NCBI GenBank assembly: GCA_009781175.1
Contig: WQYQ01000017.1
Location: forward strand, 1 to 64,000
Direction of reading: 5' to 3'
Length of the DNA: 64,000 bases
Source of the DNA: Betaproteobacteria bacterium
Lineage (GTDB): Bacteria > Pseudomonadota > Gammaproteobacteria > Burkholderiales > Rhodocyclaceae
In this document: positions 39,456-50,315 of the stretch, in pieces
Layout: the number at the start of each line of letters is the position of its first letter
How positions within the stretch are numbered: position 1 is the stretch's first letter
The notes under the pieces: generated by a model
Database searches by the model: none
The model's input: only the letters and a program-made list of their open reading frames with translations
What the model was told of the DNA's origin: nothing
Made by a program: the position numbers and the translations under genes

Positions 39456-41372
39456 TCAAGCCGTGCCGCTACGGGCAGCAATCTCGGAACGCCAGCGCTT
39501 GATAAGCTCTTCAAGCGACATCTGGCCTAGATCCTGACCACCCCTCGCGCGCACGGCCACCACACCGGCCGCCTTTTCCTTCTCTCCGACGACCAGCTGA
39601 TACGGCAGCTTTTGCAAGCTATGCTCGCGGATTTTATAGGTAATTTTCTCGCTCCGCAAATCCGCTTCAACCCTGAAGCCCGCATCAACCAAGGATTGCG
39701 TGATTTCCCCGGCATAATCGGCCTGGTGCTCGGAGATATTCATGACTACCGCATGAATCGGAGCCAGCCACAGCGGGAAATTGCCCGAGAAGTTCTCGAT
39801 CAGGATACCGATAAAGCGCTCAAGCGAACCGAGGATTGCGCGGTGCAGCATGACCGGACGACGGCGTGAATTGTCTTCGGCGACATACTCGGCGTGGAGC
39901 CGTTCCGGCAGCACAAAATCAAGTTGCAAGGTGCCACACTGCCAGGAGCGGCCAAGCGCGTCCTTGATGTGATACTCGATTTTGGGGCCATAGAAAGCGC
40001 CTTCGCCCGGCAGTTCTTCCCAGCTCTTGCCCGAAGCTTGCAGCGCGGCGCGCAGACCATTTTCGGCTTTATCCCAAACATCGTCGCCGCCGGCGCGTTT
40101 GTCAGGCCGCAATGCGAGCTTGACGGCGACATCATGGAAGCCAAAGTCTTTGTAAACGCTCATTAGCAGTGCGTCGAACGTCTTCGCTTCGCCCTCGATC
40201 TGATCTTCCGTGCAGAAGATATGCGCGTCGTCCTGTACAAAACCGCGCACGCGCATTAAGCCATGCAACGCGCCCGAAGGCTCGTTGCGATGGCATGAGC
40301 CGAACTCGGCGAGCCGCATCGGTAAATCGCGGTACGAACGCAGGGCATGATTGAAAATTTGTACATGGCCTGGGCAATTCATCGGCTTAATGGCGTAATC
40401 GTGCTTTTCCGACTCGGTTGTGAACATCACTTCACGGTAGTTTTCCCAGTGGCCCGAGCGCTCCCAAAGCACCCGATCCATCACCATCGGCGTGCGTACC
40501 TCGTCATAGCCCGAGTGATTAAGGCGCGCCCGGATGTATTGCTCGACCTGCTGCCAGAGCGTCCAGCCCTTCGGATGCCAGAACACCATGCCGGGCGCTT
40601 CGTCCTGCAAGTGGAAAAGATCCAGCGTTTTTGCGAGACGGCGGTGATCGCGCTTTTCCGCTTCTTCGAGCATATGCAGATAGGCGTCAAGCTCTTCTTT
40701 CTTCGCCCAAGCCGTGCCATAGATGCGTTGAAGCTGTTGATTCTTCGCATCGCCGCGCCAGTAAGCGCCGGCCACTTTCATCAGCTTGAAGTGCTTCAGC
40801 TTCCCCGTCGAAGGCACATGCGGGCCGCGACAGAGGTCGACGAAATCGCCTTCGCGATACAGCGAAATCGTTTCGCCCGCGGGAATGTCGCCGATGATTT
40901 CAGATTTATAAAGCTCGCCGATCGATTTGAAGAACTCGATGGCCGCGTCGCGATCCCAATCCTCCCGCGCAACTGGAAAATCCTTTTTCGCCAACTCGGC
41001 CATACGCTGTTCGATTTTCGTCAAATCTTCAGGTGTGAAAGGACGGGAATAGGCAAAGTCGTAATAGAAGCCATTTTCGATGACGGGACCAATCGTCACC
41101 TGGGCTTCGGGGAAAAGCTGTTTGACGGCGTAAGCCAGAAGATGCGCCATTGAATGGCGGACAATTTCAAGACCGTCGGCATCTTTATCCGTAACGATTG
41201 CGAGATCGCTGTCGCGTTCGATGCGATAGGAGGTGTCGACCAAACGCCCGTCCACTTTTCCAGCCAGAGCGGCCTTCGCCAAACCGGAGCCGATGCTGGT
41301 GGCAGCTTCAGCCACTGTCGGCGGGGCGTCGAAAGAGCGAATGGAGCCGTCGGGCAAGCGGATATTGGGCAT
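39456..41372 (-). CDS. thrS: Threonyl-tRNA synthetase
   Basis: This 638-aa class II synthetase starts at 41372 ('MPNIRLPDG') after CCGGAG. It has the TGS domain (1-~60), the editing domain with '[19 protein letters not shown]', the catalytic core with '[17 protein letters not shown]', and the C-terminal anticodon domain. It heads the thrS-infC-rpmI-rplT-pheST-ihfA series. A terminator-like hairpin directly precedes it. Confidence 0.97.
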   Translation of the reverse strand: MPNIRLPDGSIRSFDAPPTVAEAATSIGSGLAKAALAGKVDGRLVDTSYRIERDSDLAIVTDKDADGLEIVRHSMAHLLAYAVKQLFPEAQVTIGPVIENGFYYDFAYSRPFTPEDLTKIEQRMAELAKKDFPVAREDWDRDAAIEFFKSIGELYKSEIIGDIPAGETISLYREGDFVDLCRGPHVPSTGKLKHFKLMKVAGAYWRGDAKNQQLQRIYGTAWAKKEELDAYLHMLEEAEKRDHRRLAKTLDLFHLQDEAPGMVFWHPKGWTLWQQVEQYIRARLNHSGYDEVRTPMVMDRVLWERSGHWENYREVMFTTESEKHDYAIKPMNCPGHVQIFNHALRSYRDLPMRLAEFGSCHRNEPSGALHGLMRVRGFVQDDAHIFCTEDQIEGEAKTFDALLMSVYKDFGFHDVAVKLALRPDKRAGGDDVWDKAENGLRAALQASGKSWEELPGEGAFYGPKIEYHIKDALGRSWQCGTLQLDFVLPERLHAEYVAEDNSRRRPVMLHRAILGSLERFIGILIENFSGNFPLWLAPIHAVVMNISEHQADYAGEITQSLVDAGFRVEADLRSEKITYKIREHSLQKLPYQLVVGEKEKAAGVVAVRARGGQDLGQMSLEELIKRWRSEIAARSGTA

Positions 41373-41392
41373 TTTGAATCTCCGGATTACGG

Positions 41393-41426
41393 ACGAAAAA
41401 AAAGTGCGGACGAGCCGCACTTTTTC
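41393..41426 (-). terminator. Terminator/attenuator upstream of thrS
   Basis: AAAGTGCGG/CCGCACTTT with loop ACGAG is followed on the minus strand by a run of eight Ts and then the thrS ribosome site within about 20 bases. It either ends the tRNA-Val transcript or modulates read-through into thrS. Confidence 0.8.
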
Positions 41427-41514
41427 TTTATTGCTAGAAGCAAAGCGAACTCGATTACGATTTTATAAAACCGCAGCCGTAGTTCGGAAAAACATTTTGC
41501 TCCCCTTCAGAATT

Positions 41515-41591
41515 TGGTAGGCGCGATTGGACTCGAACCAACGACCCCCACCATGTCAAGGTGGTGCTCTAACCAGCTGAGCTACGCGCCT
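41515..41591 (-). tRNA. tRNA-Val (anticodon GAC)
   Basis: The 77-nt cloverleaf has acceptor AGGCGCG/CGCGCCT, anticodon stem CCACC/GGTGG with loop TTGACAT (GAC), T loop TTCGAGT and an encoded CCA. Confidence 0.96.
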
Positions 41592-41603
41592 GAAGAGCTA
41601 GCT

Positions 41604-41631
41604 ATTATAGACCGATACATTGGTAAGTCAA
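41604..41631 (-). promoter_or_regulatory. Promoter of tRNA-Val
   Basis: TTGACT (41626-41631) and TATAAT (41604-41609) with a 16-base spacer on the minus strand end 12 bases before the tRNA. This is the best consensus sigma-70 promoter in the window. Confidence 0.8.
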
Positions 41632-41653
41632 AGACTTTTTCCACGCTTCGCCT

Positions 41654-42418
41654 TTAGGGACGCCAATCCTGTAAAAAGCGCACAGTTCCAGGGATTGTCA
41701 TTTGCGCTAATTGTTGGCGCAAGAAACCTTCTTCCGCGACTCTGCTTTGAACGTCTAATTGCCCTTGGGCCTGAAGCATGCGCAGGAAGATCAGATAAGT
41801 CGTTAAAGCGCGCTGTTCGCATGTGATCTGTAAATCTACTACATGTTCTTCTGCGCACAAACGCCAGGCATGCGCTGCTTCCGGCTCGCTCTGAGCCGGA
41901 TATCCCATGAGTTGCGCAAGCACCGGCAGCCGAGAAGGCATATTTGGAGCTTCGAGCTGCCGTTCAAGATCAAACAGAGGGATTTCCGTTCGTAGCGCTT
42001 CAGCAGAACCGAAGCAGGGAGCCCGCGCTTTTTCAGTGAGATTCCAGTGAATACCGCCCTCAATATTCAACAGCATCCCACGGCAGAGAAAAAGCGGGCG
42101 AATGCGATCAAGCGCGTCCCACGCGACGATCTGGGGCTCGCAGCGTTTAACCGTGTCGCACACGGCTTGCAGCAAAGCGGCCTCTTCACCAACAAACGAA
42201 AAGACCTCAAAACGCTCCGGTGTCCGCAAAACACAAGATACGACCTGTATTTGCTGCAAATGAAAGGGCAGATGGTCGTTGCCGCTTTGTGCGCGTTGCC
42301 GTTGGAATGCGTATTCGGCAACTTCGTTATCCGAGAGCGTGGCATCCAGCGCGAAGAGACGCCGAATCCGGTTGATGTCCGGAATCGTCTCTACGCTCAG
42401 AACAAGAGTTGCAGACAT
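41654..42418 (-). CDS. PolB-type 3'-5' exonuclease homologue, catalytic residues lost
   Basis: This 254-aa protein resembles the predicted 3'-5' exonuclease family related to DNA polymerase B (PF10108). The framework is visible: 'VLSVETIPDINRIRRLF' at the start, 'PQIVAWDALDRI' in the middle and 'CEQRALTTYLIFLRMLQAQG' near residues 200-220. The catalytic acids are not: the usual D-x-E of Exo I reads S-V-E, the N-G-x-x-F-D of Exo II reads D-A-L-D-R-I, and the final C-E-x-D-V reads C-E-Q-R-A. The frame is intact, so it is a retained but probably inactive homologue rather than an eroded gene. It follows cysM by 5 bases. Confidence 0.7.
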   Translation of the reverse strand: MSATLVLSVETIPDINRIRRLFALDATLSDNEVAEYAFQRQRAQSGNDHLPFHLQQIQVVSCVLRTPERFEVFSFVGEEAALLQAVCDTVKRCEPQIVAWDALDRIRPLFLCRGMLLNIEGGIHWNLTEKARAPCFGSAEALRTEIPLFDLERQLEAPNMPSRLPVLAQLMGYPAQSEPEAAHAWRLCAEEHVVDLQITCEQRALTTYLIFLRMLQAQGQLDVQSRVAEEGFLRQQLAQMTIPGTVRFLQDWRP

Positions 42419-42423
42419 ACCGT

Positions 42424-43326
42424 CTACGCGGGGAAAACGCCGGTCGAAAGATAGCGATCACCACGATCGCAGACAATCGAAACGATCACTGCGTTTTCGA
42501 GTGTTTCTGCGATGCGCAGCGCAACCGCCATGGCGCCGCCGGAAGAAATCCCGGCAAAGACGCCCTCCTCGCGTGCAAGCCGGCGCGTCATTTCCTCTGC
42601 ATCAGCCTGTGTCACGCTTTCGATGCGGTCGACGCGTTGCCGCTCGAAAATCCGCGGCAGATATTCCTCGGGCCATTTGCGGATACCTGGAATCTGCGAA
42701 CCGTCCTCCGGCTGACAACCGACGATTTGTATCGCCGGATTTTTTTCCTTGAGGAACTGGGATATACCCATGATCGTTCCGGTCGTTCCCATGCTGCTGA
42801 CCAAATGGGTGATCCGGCCGCCGGTCTGTTCCCAAATTTCAGGCCCGGTTCCTTCGTAATGAGCAAGCGGGTTATCCGGGTTTGCAAATTGGTCGAGAAT
42901 GACGCCTCGTCCTTCATCGCGCATTTGTTCGGCGACATCACGAGCCATTTCCATTCCGCCCTGGCGCGGCGTCAGAACCAATTCGGCGCCAAACGCCCGC
43001 ATCGTTTGGCGGCGCTCGGTACTCTGGTTCTCCGGCATCACAAGAATCATCCGATAGCCGCGCATCGAGGCCGCCATCGCCAATGCAATCCCCGTATTGC
43101 CGCTCGTTGCTTCGATCAGGCAATCACCGGGTTTAATGTCGCCACGCGCCTCGGCGCGCTGGATCATCGATAGCGCGGGACGATCCTTGACCGAGCCGGC
43201 GGGATTATTGCCTTCCAATTTGGCGAGAATCACGTTGCCGCGGCCAGCGACGATACGCTTCAAACGGACAAGCGGCGTATGACCGACACAGTCTTCCAGC
43301 GTCTTGAACTCGAAATCCCCCTTCAT
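42424..43326 (-). CDS. cysM: Cysteine synthase B
   Basis: This 300-aa O-acetylserine sulfhydrylase makes cysteine from O-acetylserine and sulfide or thiosulfate. The PLP lysine is in 'NNPAGSVKDRPALSM' (about 41-55) and the cofactor phosphate loop in 'GTTGTIMG'. 'EATSGNTGIALAMAASM' matches the CysM family. It follows hldD directly. Confidence 0.95.
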   Translation of the reverse strand: MKGDFEFKTLEDCVGHTPLVRLKRIVAGRGNVILAKLEGNNPAGSVKDRPALSMIQRAEARGDIKPGDCLIEATSGNTGIALAMAASMRGYRMILVMPENQSTERRQTMRAFGAELVLTPRQGGMEMARDVAEQMRDEGRGVILDQFANPDNPLAHYEGTGPEIWEQTGGRITHLVSSMGTTGTIMGISQFLKEKNPAIQIVGCQPEDGSQIPGIRKWPEEYLPRIFERQRVDRIESVTQADAEEMTRRLAREEGVFAGISSGGAMAVALRIAETLENAVIVSIVCDRGDRYLSTGVFPA

Positions 43327-44330
43327 TACTGAGCCCGTTCGATCAATGTCGCCACATATTTCGAAACCCCACTCGCAACATCATGGAAAGCGTGCTCATA
43401 GCCAGCGGCGCGCAGTAGCGAGAGATCCGCTTCGGTAAAACTCTGGTATTTACCCTTCAGCGCGTCAGGGAACGGAATGTATTCAATTATCCCGGCGTTG
43501 CGCAGCGCATCCAAGGACAAGGCAGTTTCGCTTTTCGCGGCGCGGCACGCATTGATCGTCGCGACGGCGACATCGTTGAAACTCTGCGCCTTGCCCGTGC
43601 CAAGGTTGAAAATACCCGACAGGCCGGGGTTTTCAAGGAAATAAAGATTCGTGCGCACGATGTCTTCGACGAAAACAAAATCGCGCCGCTGCTCGCCGTT
43701 CCCGTATCCGTCGATGCCTTCGAACAAACGGACTTTGCCATGCTCGCGGTATTGGTTGAAGAAATGGTAGGCAACCGAAGCCATGCGGCCTTTGTGCTGT
43801 TCGTTCGGTCCATACACGTTGAAGTAACGGAAGCCCGCGATCTGAGTCCCCGGATCGTTCAGCGTCCGCCGTATGACTTGATCGAAGAGATACTTCGAGT
43901 ACGCATAAACATTCAGCGGCGCTTCGAATTCCGGCGCTTCGCGGAAAACTTTTCCGCCGCCATAGACCGACGCGGACGAGGCATAGAGAAACTGCGCCTC
44001 CTGGTCCAGACAAAAGCGCAGCAACTCCAGCGAATAGCGGTAGTTATTCTCCATCATGTATTGGCCGTCCTGCTCCATCGTGTCGGAACAAGCGCCTTGA
44101 TGGAGAATGGCTTCAACCGAGTCGTCGAGTTCGCCGGCCTCGATCATTTCCAGGAAAACCTTTTTATCGAGGTAATCCGCGATTTCGCATCCGACAAGAT
44201 TTTTGAATTTGTCGCCGCGCGTCAGGTTGTCGACGGCGATGATGTTGTCGATGCCCTGGGCGTTGAGCCCAGCCACGATGTTCGATCCGATGAAGCCGGC
44301 CGCGCCGGTTACCACGTAATAACGCGCCAT
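43326..44330 (-). CDS. hldD: ADP-L-glycero-D-manno-heptose 6-epimerase
   Basis: This 334-aa short-chain dehydrogenase/reductase starts at 44330 after GAGGAGAAG. It makes the heptose precursor of the LPS inner core. The NADP loop is '[14 protein letters not shown]', and the catalytic Tyr-x3-Lys is '[10 protein letters not shown]' (about 140-150). It lies directly after the kinase hldE. Confidence 0.96.
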   Translation of the reverse strand: MARYYVVTGAAGFIGSNIVAGLNAQGIDNIIAVDNLTRGDKFKNLVGCEIADYLDKKVFLEMIEAGELDDSVEAILHQGACSDTMEQDGQYMMENNYRYSLELLRFCLDQEAQFLYASSASVYGGGKVFREAPEFEAPLNVYAYSKYLFDQVIRRTLNDPGTQIAGFRYFNVYGPNEQHKGRMASVAYHFFNQYREHGKVRLFEGIDGYGNGEQRRDFVFVEDIVRTNLYFLENPGLSGIFNLGTGKAQSFNDVAVATINACRAAKSETALSLDALRNAGIIEYIPFPDALKGKYQSFTEADLSLLRAAGYEHAFHDVASGVSKYVATLIERAQ

Positions 44331-44341
44331 CGCACTTCTCC

Positions 44342-45283
44342 TCAATCTGGAATCTTGATTTCGTCCAAGCTTACGGCGGCGGCGCCAAGCTTGCCAACGA
44401 CGATTCCCGCTGCATGATTGGCCCAGCGCATCGCATCCACCATCGATGAGCCCGCCGCCAACATGACGGCAAGCGTTGCGATGACCGTATCGCCGGCGCC
44501 CGAAACGTCATAAACCTCGCGCGCGCGCGTCGCTTCGTGCGTCACGCCGTCGGCGCGAAAGAGCGTCATCCCCTCCTCCGAGCGCGTCACGAGCAACGCC
44601 TCCAGCTCAAGCTCTTCACGCAAGGACTGAGCGCGCCGAATCAAGTCCGCCTCGTCTTTCCACTTGCCGACGACCTGTTGCAGTTCCGAACGGTTCGGCG
44701 TCAGCAGGGTCGCGCCGCGGTAACGGCTGTAGTCATAGCCTTTCGGATCGACGAGCACAGGCTTGTCTTCTGCGCGCGCGAGCGAAATCATCTCCGCCAC
44801 ATGCGTGAGGCCGCCTTTTCCATAATCGGACAGCACGACAACATCGCTGTTTGGGAGCCGCTGACGGTAATCGGAAAAGGTAGCCTGCAATGCCTCATGG
44901 GTCGGCCAGGTTTCGAAATCGATCCGCAAGAGCTGCTGCTGGCGGCCGATTACACGCAATTTGATCGTTGTTGACAAGGCTTCGTCGGCTCGCAATGAAG
45001 CATCAACCTCATACTGTTTCAACAAACGCCTGAGCGCTTGAGCCGGTTCGTCCGGCCCGACCACCGAAAGTAAAGCGCTCGCGGCGCCCAGACTCGCCGC
45101 ATTGCATGCAACGTTTGCGGCCCCGCCGGGGCGTTCTTCACAGCGCTCAACCTTGACGACGGGAACCGGCGCTTCGGGCGAAATTCGGCTGACATCCCCG
45201 AACCAGTAACGGTCCAGCATGACATCGCCAACAATCAGTACGCGTGCGCAACGCGTATCGGGCAAAGCAGGTAAATGACGCAT
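44342..45283 (-). CDS. hldE: D-glycero-beta-D-manno-heptose-7-phosphate kinase (HldE kinase half)
   Basis: This 313-aa PfkB/ribokinase-fold protein has '[15 protein letters not shown]' near residue 55, and the anion-hole and catalytic Asp in '[15 protein letters not shown]' near 260. Only the kinase domain is present; the nucleotidyltransferase half of E. coli HldE is absent and presumably encoded separately, as is common in betaproteobacteria. It overlaps the ugd stop. Confidence 0.94.
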   Translation of the reverse strand: MRHLPALPDTRCARVLIVGDVMLDRYWFGDVSRISPEAPVPVVKVERCEERPGGAANVACNAASLGAASALLSVVGPDEPAQALRRLLKQYEVDASLRADEALSTTIKLRVIGRQQQLLRIDFETWPTHEALQATFSDYRQRLPNSDVVVLSDYGKGGLTHVAEMISLARAEDKPVLVDPKGYDYSRYRGATLLTPNRSELQQVVGKWKDEADLIRRAQSLREELELEALLVTRSEEGMTLFRADGVTHEATRAREVYDVSGAGDTVIATLAVMLAAGSSMVDAMRWANHAAGIVVGKLGAAAVSLDEIKIPD

Positions 45284-46605
45284 CAGGGACGGCCGATCGG
45301 TTGATATTCGATGCCGAAACTGCGCGGCAATTTCGGATCGTAGAGATTGCGCCCATCGAAAATCACCGGCGTTTTAAGAAGCGTTTTGATCCGCTCGAAA
45401 TCCGGGCTGCGAAACTCTTTCCACTCGGTCACGATTACAAGCGCATCGGCCTGTTCAAGCGCGTCGACCGGGCTGCTCGCATAACTGAGCCGCGCGTCTG
45501 AGCCAAAAATTCGCTGCGCTTCCTGCATTGCGACCGGATCGTAAGCGCGAATCGTCGCGCCGCGTTTGAAAAGTTCTTCGACAACCACACGGCTTGTCGC
45601 TTCACGCATGTCGTCGGTATTCGGCTTGAACGCCAGCCCCCACAGCGCGAAACATTTGCCTTTGAGGTTTTCGCCGAAGCGTTTCACGATCTTGTCGACA
45701 AGCACCCGCTTCTGTGTGTCGTTCGCTACTTCGACCGCCTCTAAAACCTTAAGCCCCTGGCCAGCATCCGCCGCGGTTTTGATCAAAGCTTTCACGTCCT
45801 TGGGAAAGCAGGACCCGCCGTAACCACAGCCCGCATAAAGAAAGTGGTAGCCGATACGCGGGTCCGAACCAATCCCTTGGCGCACAAGCTCAATATCTGC
45901 GCCGAGCTGTTCCGCGAGCAGGGCCAGCTCGTTCATGAAAGAAATCCGCGTTGCGAGCATTGCATTCGCCGCATATTTCGTCAGTTCGGCCGAGCGCAAG
46001 TCCATCACGACAAGCTTATGGTGATTACGCTGGAACGGCGCATAAAGCGCGCGCATCAAGTAAATTGCGCGCTCGTCCTCGGCGCCGATGACGATACGGT
46101 CGGGCTTCATGAAATCTTCGACAGCGGCGCCTTCCTTCAAAAACTCCGGATTGGAAACCACCGAATATTCGATGTTTACGCCGCGCGCCTGCAACTCTTC
46201 GGCAATCGCAGCATGCACCTTATCCGCCGTACCGACAGGAACCGTGCTCTTGTCGACGATGACCTTATAATCATTTATCAGGCGGCCGATATTCCGTGCG
46301 GCGGCCAGCACGTATTGCAAATCAGCCGAGCCATCTTCATCCGGCGGCGTGCCGACCGCAATCATTTGGATTGTCCCGAAACGCACCGCTTCTTCAACCT
46401 CGGTCGTAAAGTGCAAGCGTCCCGCGGCCACATTGCGCGCAACAATATGCTCGATCCCTGGTTCGTGAATCGGGACGCCGCCCTCCTTCAAGATCTGGAT
46501 TTTGTTTGGATCAAGGTCCAGACACAGCACGTCGTTGCCCATCTCAGCCAGACAGGCTCCGGATACCAATCCCACATAACCCGTTCCGATGACGGTGATT
46601 TTCAT
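45283..46605 (-). CDS. ugd: UDP-glucose 6-dehydrogenase
   Basis: This 440-aa enzyme oxidises UDP-glucose to UDP-glucuronate, used for capsule, LPS or polysaccharide precursors. '[19 protein letters not shown]' is the N-terminal NAD site. The catalytic cysteine is C266 in '[12 protein letters not shown]', and '[14 protein letters not shown]' lies before it. It lies between lapB and hldE in the usual betaproteobacterial order. Confidence 0.97.
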   Translation of the reverse strand: MKITVIGTGYVGLVSGACLAEMGNDVLCLDLDPNKIQILKEGGVPIHEPGIEHIVARNVAAGRLHFTTEVEEAVRFGTIQMIAVGTPPDEDGSADLQYVLAAARNIGRLINDYKVIVDKSTVPVGTADKVHAAIAEELQARGVNIEYSVVSNPEFLKEGAAVEDFMKPDRIVIGAEDERAIYLMRALYAPFQRNHHKLVVMDLRSAELTKYAANAMLATRISFMNELALLAEQLGADIELVRQGIGSDPRIGYHFLYAGCGYGGSCFPKDVKALIKTAADAGQGLKVLEAVEVANDTQKRVLVDKIVKRFGENLKGKCFALWGLAFKPNTDDMREATSRVVVEELFKRGATIRAYDPVAMQEAQRIFGSDARLSYASSPVDALEQADALVIVTEWKEFRSPDFERIKTLLKTPVIFDGRNLYDPKLPRSFGIEYQPIGRP

Positions 46606-46642
46606 TGCAAACTTTCCTTCAGGCGACCCATGTCAGCACACT

Positions 46643-47824
46643 TTAAGGTGTCAGATCGAATTCTTCGGTACGGCGCGGCGGATAGGTTTCCCAGCCGCCG
46701 CATGCCGGGCATCGCCAATAGAACTGGCGCGCCTTGAAGCCGCAATCCTCACAGCGGTAGCGCGCCACGCGTCGCGTATGGGTATGAATCAAACCCTTGA
46801 TTAATTCAATATCCTGGCGTTGTTCAGGGCTTGCCGTCAGCACAGCCGCTTCGAGCAATTTATCCAGCCCCAATACGGTCGGATTCCGACGCAGTTCCTC
46901 ACGCACCAGCGCATAAGCCGCCTGCGGGCCGTCACGCTCAAGCTCCCATTGAAACACCGCATCGAGCAAATCGAGCGAGGGGTAGCGTTCAAAATAAGAA
47001 TGCAATAACTGGACGCCCGAGGCTTGGTCGTCAAGACGACGGAAGGCTTCCATCATCCGCTCGGCCACCATTGCGATGTAGATCGGATTCTGCCGCTCGA
47101 TCTGCTGCCAAGCCTCCAACGCTCCGCGCGCATCGCCTTTTGCCAGCCGCAGATCGCCTAGAATGATGCTGGCTCTCACGCTCTGCCGATTGACAGCGAA
47201 AGCGCGCTCCAATTGCTTTTCGGATTCGTCGAAATGCCCGCGCGCCAGCGCATCGAGCGCCAGTTCGCAATGGAAGTTGGCGATCTCGCGCAGCATCAGC
47301 GTGCTATCCGTATTCGGTAAAGATTTGGCAACCTCAATGGCTTTTTGCCAATCTTTTTCCTGCTGATAAAGTTCAAGCAACTGCTTCAGGGCAACTTGCC
47401 GCAGCCCCGTTTCGCGCAGTTTTACGAAAACGGCTTCCGCGCGATCGAGCAACCCCGCCTTGAGGAAATCCTGGCCAAGCTCGGAAAGCGCTTGGGCGCG
47501 CTGCTCGGCATTCAAATCGTCCCGATCGACCAAGGTTTGATGCATGCGGATCGCGCGGTCGATCTCGCCGCGCCGGCGAAACAAATTACCCAGCGCAAAA
47601 TGCAATTCGACCGTTTGAGGATCGATCTTGACCGCTTCGAGAAAGGCGTCGATCGCCTTGTCGGGCTGTTCGTTCAGAAGAAAATTCAAACCCGCGAGAT
47701 AAGAACGCGGCAGGGCGCGCGATTCGCGCACGAGGTGACGAATATCGATGCGGGCGGCAAGCCATCCCAAACCAAACGCTATCGGCAGCGCAAGAAGCCA
47801 GACCGGAGTGAATTCAAAGTCCAT
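46643..47824 (-). CDS. lapB: LapB: TPR and rubredoxin-type LPS assembly protein
   Basis: This 393-aa inner-membrane protein has one N-terminal helix (about 5-22), several TPR units (about 40-340) and a C-terminal rubredoxin-like zinc knuckle with CxxC pairs ('YRCEDCGFKA', 'WRCPACGGWETY'). LapB (YciM) controls LpxC turnover through FtsH and so the LPS level. It is paired with lapA 6 bases upstream. Confidence 0.95.
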   Translation of the reverse strand: MDFEFTPVWLLALPIAFGLGWLAARIDIRHLVRESRALPRSYLAGLNFLLNEQPDKAIDAFLEAVKIDPQTVELHFALGNLFRRRGEIDRAIRMHQTLVDRDDLNAEQRAQALSELGQDFLKAGLLDRAEAVFVKLRETGLRQVALKQLLELYQQEKDWQKAIEVAKSLPNTDSTLMLREIANFHCELALDALARGHFDESEKQLERAFAVNRQSVRASIILGDLRLAKGDARGALEAWQQIERQNPIYIAMVAERMMEAFRRLDDQASGVQLLHSYFERYPSLDLLDAVFQWELERDGPQAAYALVREELRRNPTVLGLDKLLEAAVLTASPEQRQDIELIKGLIHTHTRRVARYRCEDCGFKARQFYWRCPACGGWETYPPRRTEEFDLTP

Positions 47825-47830
47825 GAATCA

Positions 47831-48133
47831 TTATTCGATTGAGCGGGGATAGTCCACCGGGCTGGGACGCTCACGCACGCCAGGCGCTTCCGTGGGAGGT
47901 GCCGCCTCTTTAAGACGTTGGATCTCGCGCCGCTGATGCAGAAGATTGATCACGGCCGCGGTTACGCCAAGCAAAAGCCCTGCGGCAAACGCAAACAGAA
48001 TGACCACGATCAGAGGCAGACGCCATTCCGATTCGAAGAAAAAATGCAGGGTCACGATCGCATCATTCTTTAGCGCGAAGCCAAGCAGAATGAAGAACAC
48101 CAGCCCTCGCAGGAACCAGACCAATACTCGCAT
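47831..48133 (-). CDS. lapA: LapA domain membrane protein
   Basis: This 100-aa protein has two membrane helices (about 4-22 and 38-62: 'LIVVILFAFAAGLLLGVTAA') and a short coiled cytoplasmic tail, matching LapA (DUF1049). It probably works with LapB. Confidence 0.92.
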   Translation of the reverse strand: MRVLVWFLRGLVFFILLGFALKNDAIVTLHFFFESEWRLPLIVVILFAFAAGLLLGVTAAVINLLHQRREIQRLKEAAPPTEAPGVRERPSPVDYPRSIE

Positions 48134-48159
48134 GATTAGATTATCCAGTAGGCGCAGAC

Positions 48160-48186
48160 AAAAAAGAAGGCGGCTTGCGCCGCCTC
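48160..48186 (-). terminator. Terminator between ihfB and lapA
   Basis: GGCGGC/GCCGCC with loop TTGC is followed on the minus strand by TTCTTTTTT. It probably reduces read-through into lapAB. Confidence 0.75.
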
Positions 48187-48203
48187 CCTCTTTTCGTTTC
48201 TAT

Positions 48204-48494
48204 TTATGAACCCACCACGTCGTCTACCCGTTCGCGCAACTCCTTACCGGCCTTGAAATGCGGCACCCATTTCTGGGGAACCGACACCTTGTCGCCGGAT
48301 TTCGGATTGCGTCCCGTCCGGGGCGGACGATAGCTCAACGCAAAACTGCCGAAACCCCGGATTTCGATGCGATCCCCCTGCCCAAGGGACGTGGTCATCG
48401 CATCGAGAATCACCTTCACGGCGTAGTCGGCATCCTTCACGCCAAGCTGCGGAAAACGCTGGGCCAGACGCTCTATCAACTCCGACTTCGTCAT
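48204..48494 (-). CDS. ihfB: Integration host factor subunit beta
   Basis: This 96-aa HU/IHF-fold protein has '[17 protein letters not shown]' at the start and the DNA-binding arm '[18 protein letters not shown]' with the intercalating Pro. It forms IHF with the ihfA product (34368-34697) and follows rpsA by 12 bases. Confidence 0.96.
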   Translation of the reverse strand: MTKSELIERLAQRFPQLGVKDADYAVKVILDAMTTSLGQGDRIEIRGFGSFALSYRPPRTGRNPKSGDKVSVPQKWVPHFKAGKELRERVDDVVGS

Positions 48495-48506
48495 GACGGC
48501 ACGGGC

Positions 48507-50210
48507 TTAGTGCTGCGGATTGTTGAGCTTGGCTTTCAGCAGCGCACCCAAATTGGTGGTGCCGGAAGCCGCATTGGTGTCGGAAGCCAGTCTGCTCATG
48601 GCTTCGTTCTGCTCAGCTTGATCCTTCGCCTTGATCGAAAGGTTGATCGAACGGGTCTTGCGATCCAGGTTGATGATCATCGCTTCAACGTTATCGCCAA
48701 CCTTCAGAAGCTGCGACAGGTCGTCAACACGATCGCGCGAGTATTCGGAGGCACGCAGATAGCCTTCGATATCCTCACCCATCGAAATGACGGCGCCACG
48801 CGCATCGACCGTTTTCACCGCGCCGCGCACAACGCTGTTCTTGTCGTGAGTCGCGATGAAATTGGTGAAGGGATCACCTTCGAGCTGCTTGATGCCGAGC
48901 GAAATGCGCTCTTTCTCGACATCGATCGAGAGCACGACGGCCTCGACTTCATCGCCCTTCTTGAAGTTGCGGATCGCCTCTTCGCCCGTTGCGGACCAGG
49001 ACAGGTCGGACAAGTGGACCAAGCCGTCGATTCCGCCAGCCAAGCCAATGAACACGCCAAAGTCGGTAATCGACTTGATCGCGCCACGGACACGGTCGCC
49101 CTTCTTGTAGTTCTGGCTGAAATCGTCCCACGGGTTCGCCATGCACTGCTTCATGCCGAGCGAGATCCGGCGGCGGTCTTCGTCGATTTCCAAAATCATC
49201 ACTTCGACTTCGTCGCCGAGCTGAACGACTTTGGTCGGATGGATGTTCTTGTTGGTCCAATCCATTTCGGAGACGTGCACCAAACCCTCGATGCCCTGCT
49301 CGACTTCAACGAAAGCGCCGTAATCGGTGATGTTCGTGACCTTGCCGAACAGACGCGTGCCCGCCGGGTAACGGCGCGCGATACCCACCCACGGATCTTC
49401 GCCGAGCTGCTTCAAGCCCAGGGAGACGCGGTTCTTCTCGGCATCGAACTTAAGAACCTTGGCGGAAACTTCGTCACCGACCTGAACCACTTCGGTCGGA
49501 TGACGGACACGCCGCCATGCCAGATCGGTGATGTGCAGCAGACCATCGATACCGCCCAGGTCGACGAACGCACCGTAATCGGTGATGTTCTTGACGATAC
49601 CCTTGACGATCGTGCCTTCCTGCAGCGACGAGAGCAGCTTCTCGCGCTCTTCACCCATGGAAGCCTCAAGCACGGCACGGCGCGACACAACAACGTTGTT
49701 GCGCTTACGGTCGAGCTTGATGACCTTGAATTCGAATTCCTTGCCTTCGTAAGGCGTGGTGTCCTTGACCGGACGCATATCGACCAGGGAACCCGGCAGG
49801 AATGCGCGGATACCGTGGGTCATGACGGTCAGGCCACCCTTGACCTTGCCGGTGACGACGCCCTTGACCAGCGAACCGTCGTTCAATGCACCTTCAAGGA
49901 AGTTCCAGGCAGCGATACGCTTGGCCTTGTCGCGCGACAGACGGGTTTCGCCGAAACCATCTTCGAGCGCTTCGATGGCGACCTGAATGTAATCGCCCGG
50001 TTGCACTTCCACTTCGCCACGATCATTGCGGAATTCGTCGATCGAGACATAGCTTTCGGATTTCAATCCGGCATTGACGACGACGAAGTTTTGATCGATG
50101 CGCATGACTTCGGCGGTGATAACTTCACCGATGCGCATTTCCTGGCGGCCGAGACTTTCTTCAAAAAGCGCGGCAAAGCTTTCTTCCTGGACGGGAACAG
50201 ATGTAGACAT
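48507..50210 (-). CDS. rpsA: 30S ribosomal protein S1
   Basis: This 567-aa protein starts at 50210 ('[19 protein letters not shown]'). Six S1 repeats follow from about residue 20 to 550, for example '[20 protein letters not shown]' and '[20 protein letters not shown]'. S1 recruits mRNA to the 30S subunit. A frame extension upstream to 50252 would cross a T-rich terminator tail and is not used. Confidence 0.97.
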   Translation of the reverse strand: MSTSVPVQEESFAALFEESLGRQEMRIGEVITAEVMRIDQNFVVVNAGLKSESYVSIDEFRNDRGEVEVQPGDYIQVAIEALEDGFGETRLSRDKAKRIAAWNFLEGALNDGSLVKGVVTGKVKGGLTVMTHGIRAFLPGSLVDMRPVKDTTPYEGKEFEFKVIKLDRKRNNVVVSRRAVLEASMGEEREKLLSSLQEGTIVKGIVKNITDYGAFVDLGGIDGLLHITDLAWRRVRHPTEVVQVGDEVSAKVLKFDAEKNRVSLGLKQLGEDPWVGIARRYPAGTRLFGKVTNITDYGAFVEVEQGIEGLVHVSEMDWTNKNIHPTKVVQLGDEVEVMILEIDEDRRRISLGMKQCMANPWDDFSQNYKKGDRVRGAIKSITDFGVFIGLAGGIDGLVHLSDLSWSATGEEAIRNFKKGDEVEAVVLSIDVEKERISLGIKQLEGDPFTNFIATHDKNSVVRGAVKTVDARGAVISMGEDIEGYLRASEYSRDRVDDLSQLLKVGDNVEAMIINLDRKTRSINLSIKAKDQAEQNEAMSRLASDTNAASGTTNLGALLKAKLNNPQH

Positions 50211-50249
50211 AGATAAAAAGGACCTGTTGCCATGTAACCCCATGGCGGG

Positions 50250-50304
50250 CAAAAAGAAAAATCACCCGGTCCGCATCCTCATGAGGCTGCGGCCGGAACC
50301 GGGA
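50250..50304 (-). terminator. Terminator/attenuator between cmk and rpsA
   Basis: On the minus strand CCCGGT/ACCGGG and CCGCA/TGCGG form a long interrupted stem with an inner CCTC/GAGG (50265-50303), followed by ATTTTTCTTTTT. It lies about 45 bases before the rpsA start. Confidence 0.75.
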
Positions 50305-50315
50305 CCATCCGAGAG

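Noticed and set aside
48258-50216. 652-codon open frame antisense to rpsA
   Set aside because: It is the codon-bias shadow of rpsA; it has no family features and overlaps a certain ribosomal protein gene throughout.
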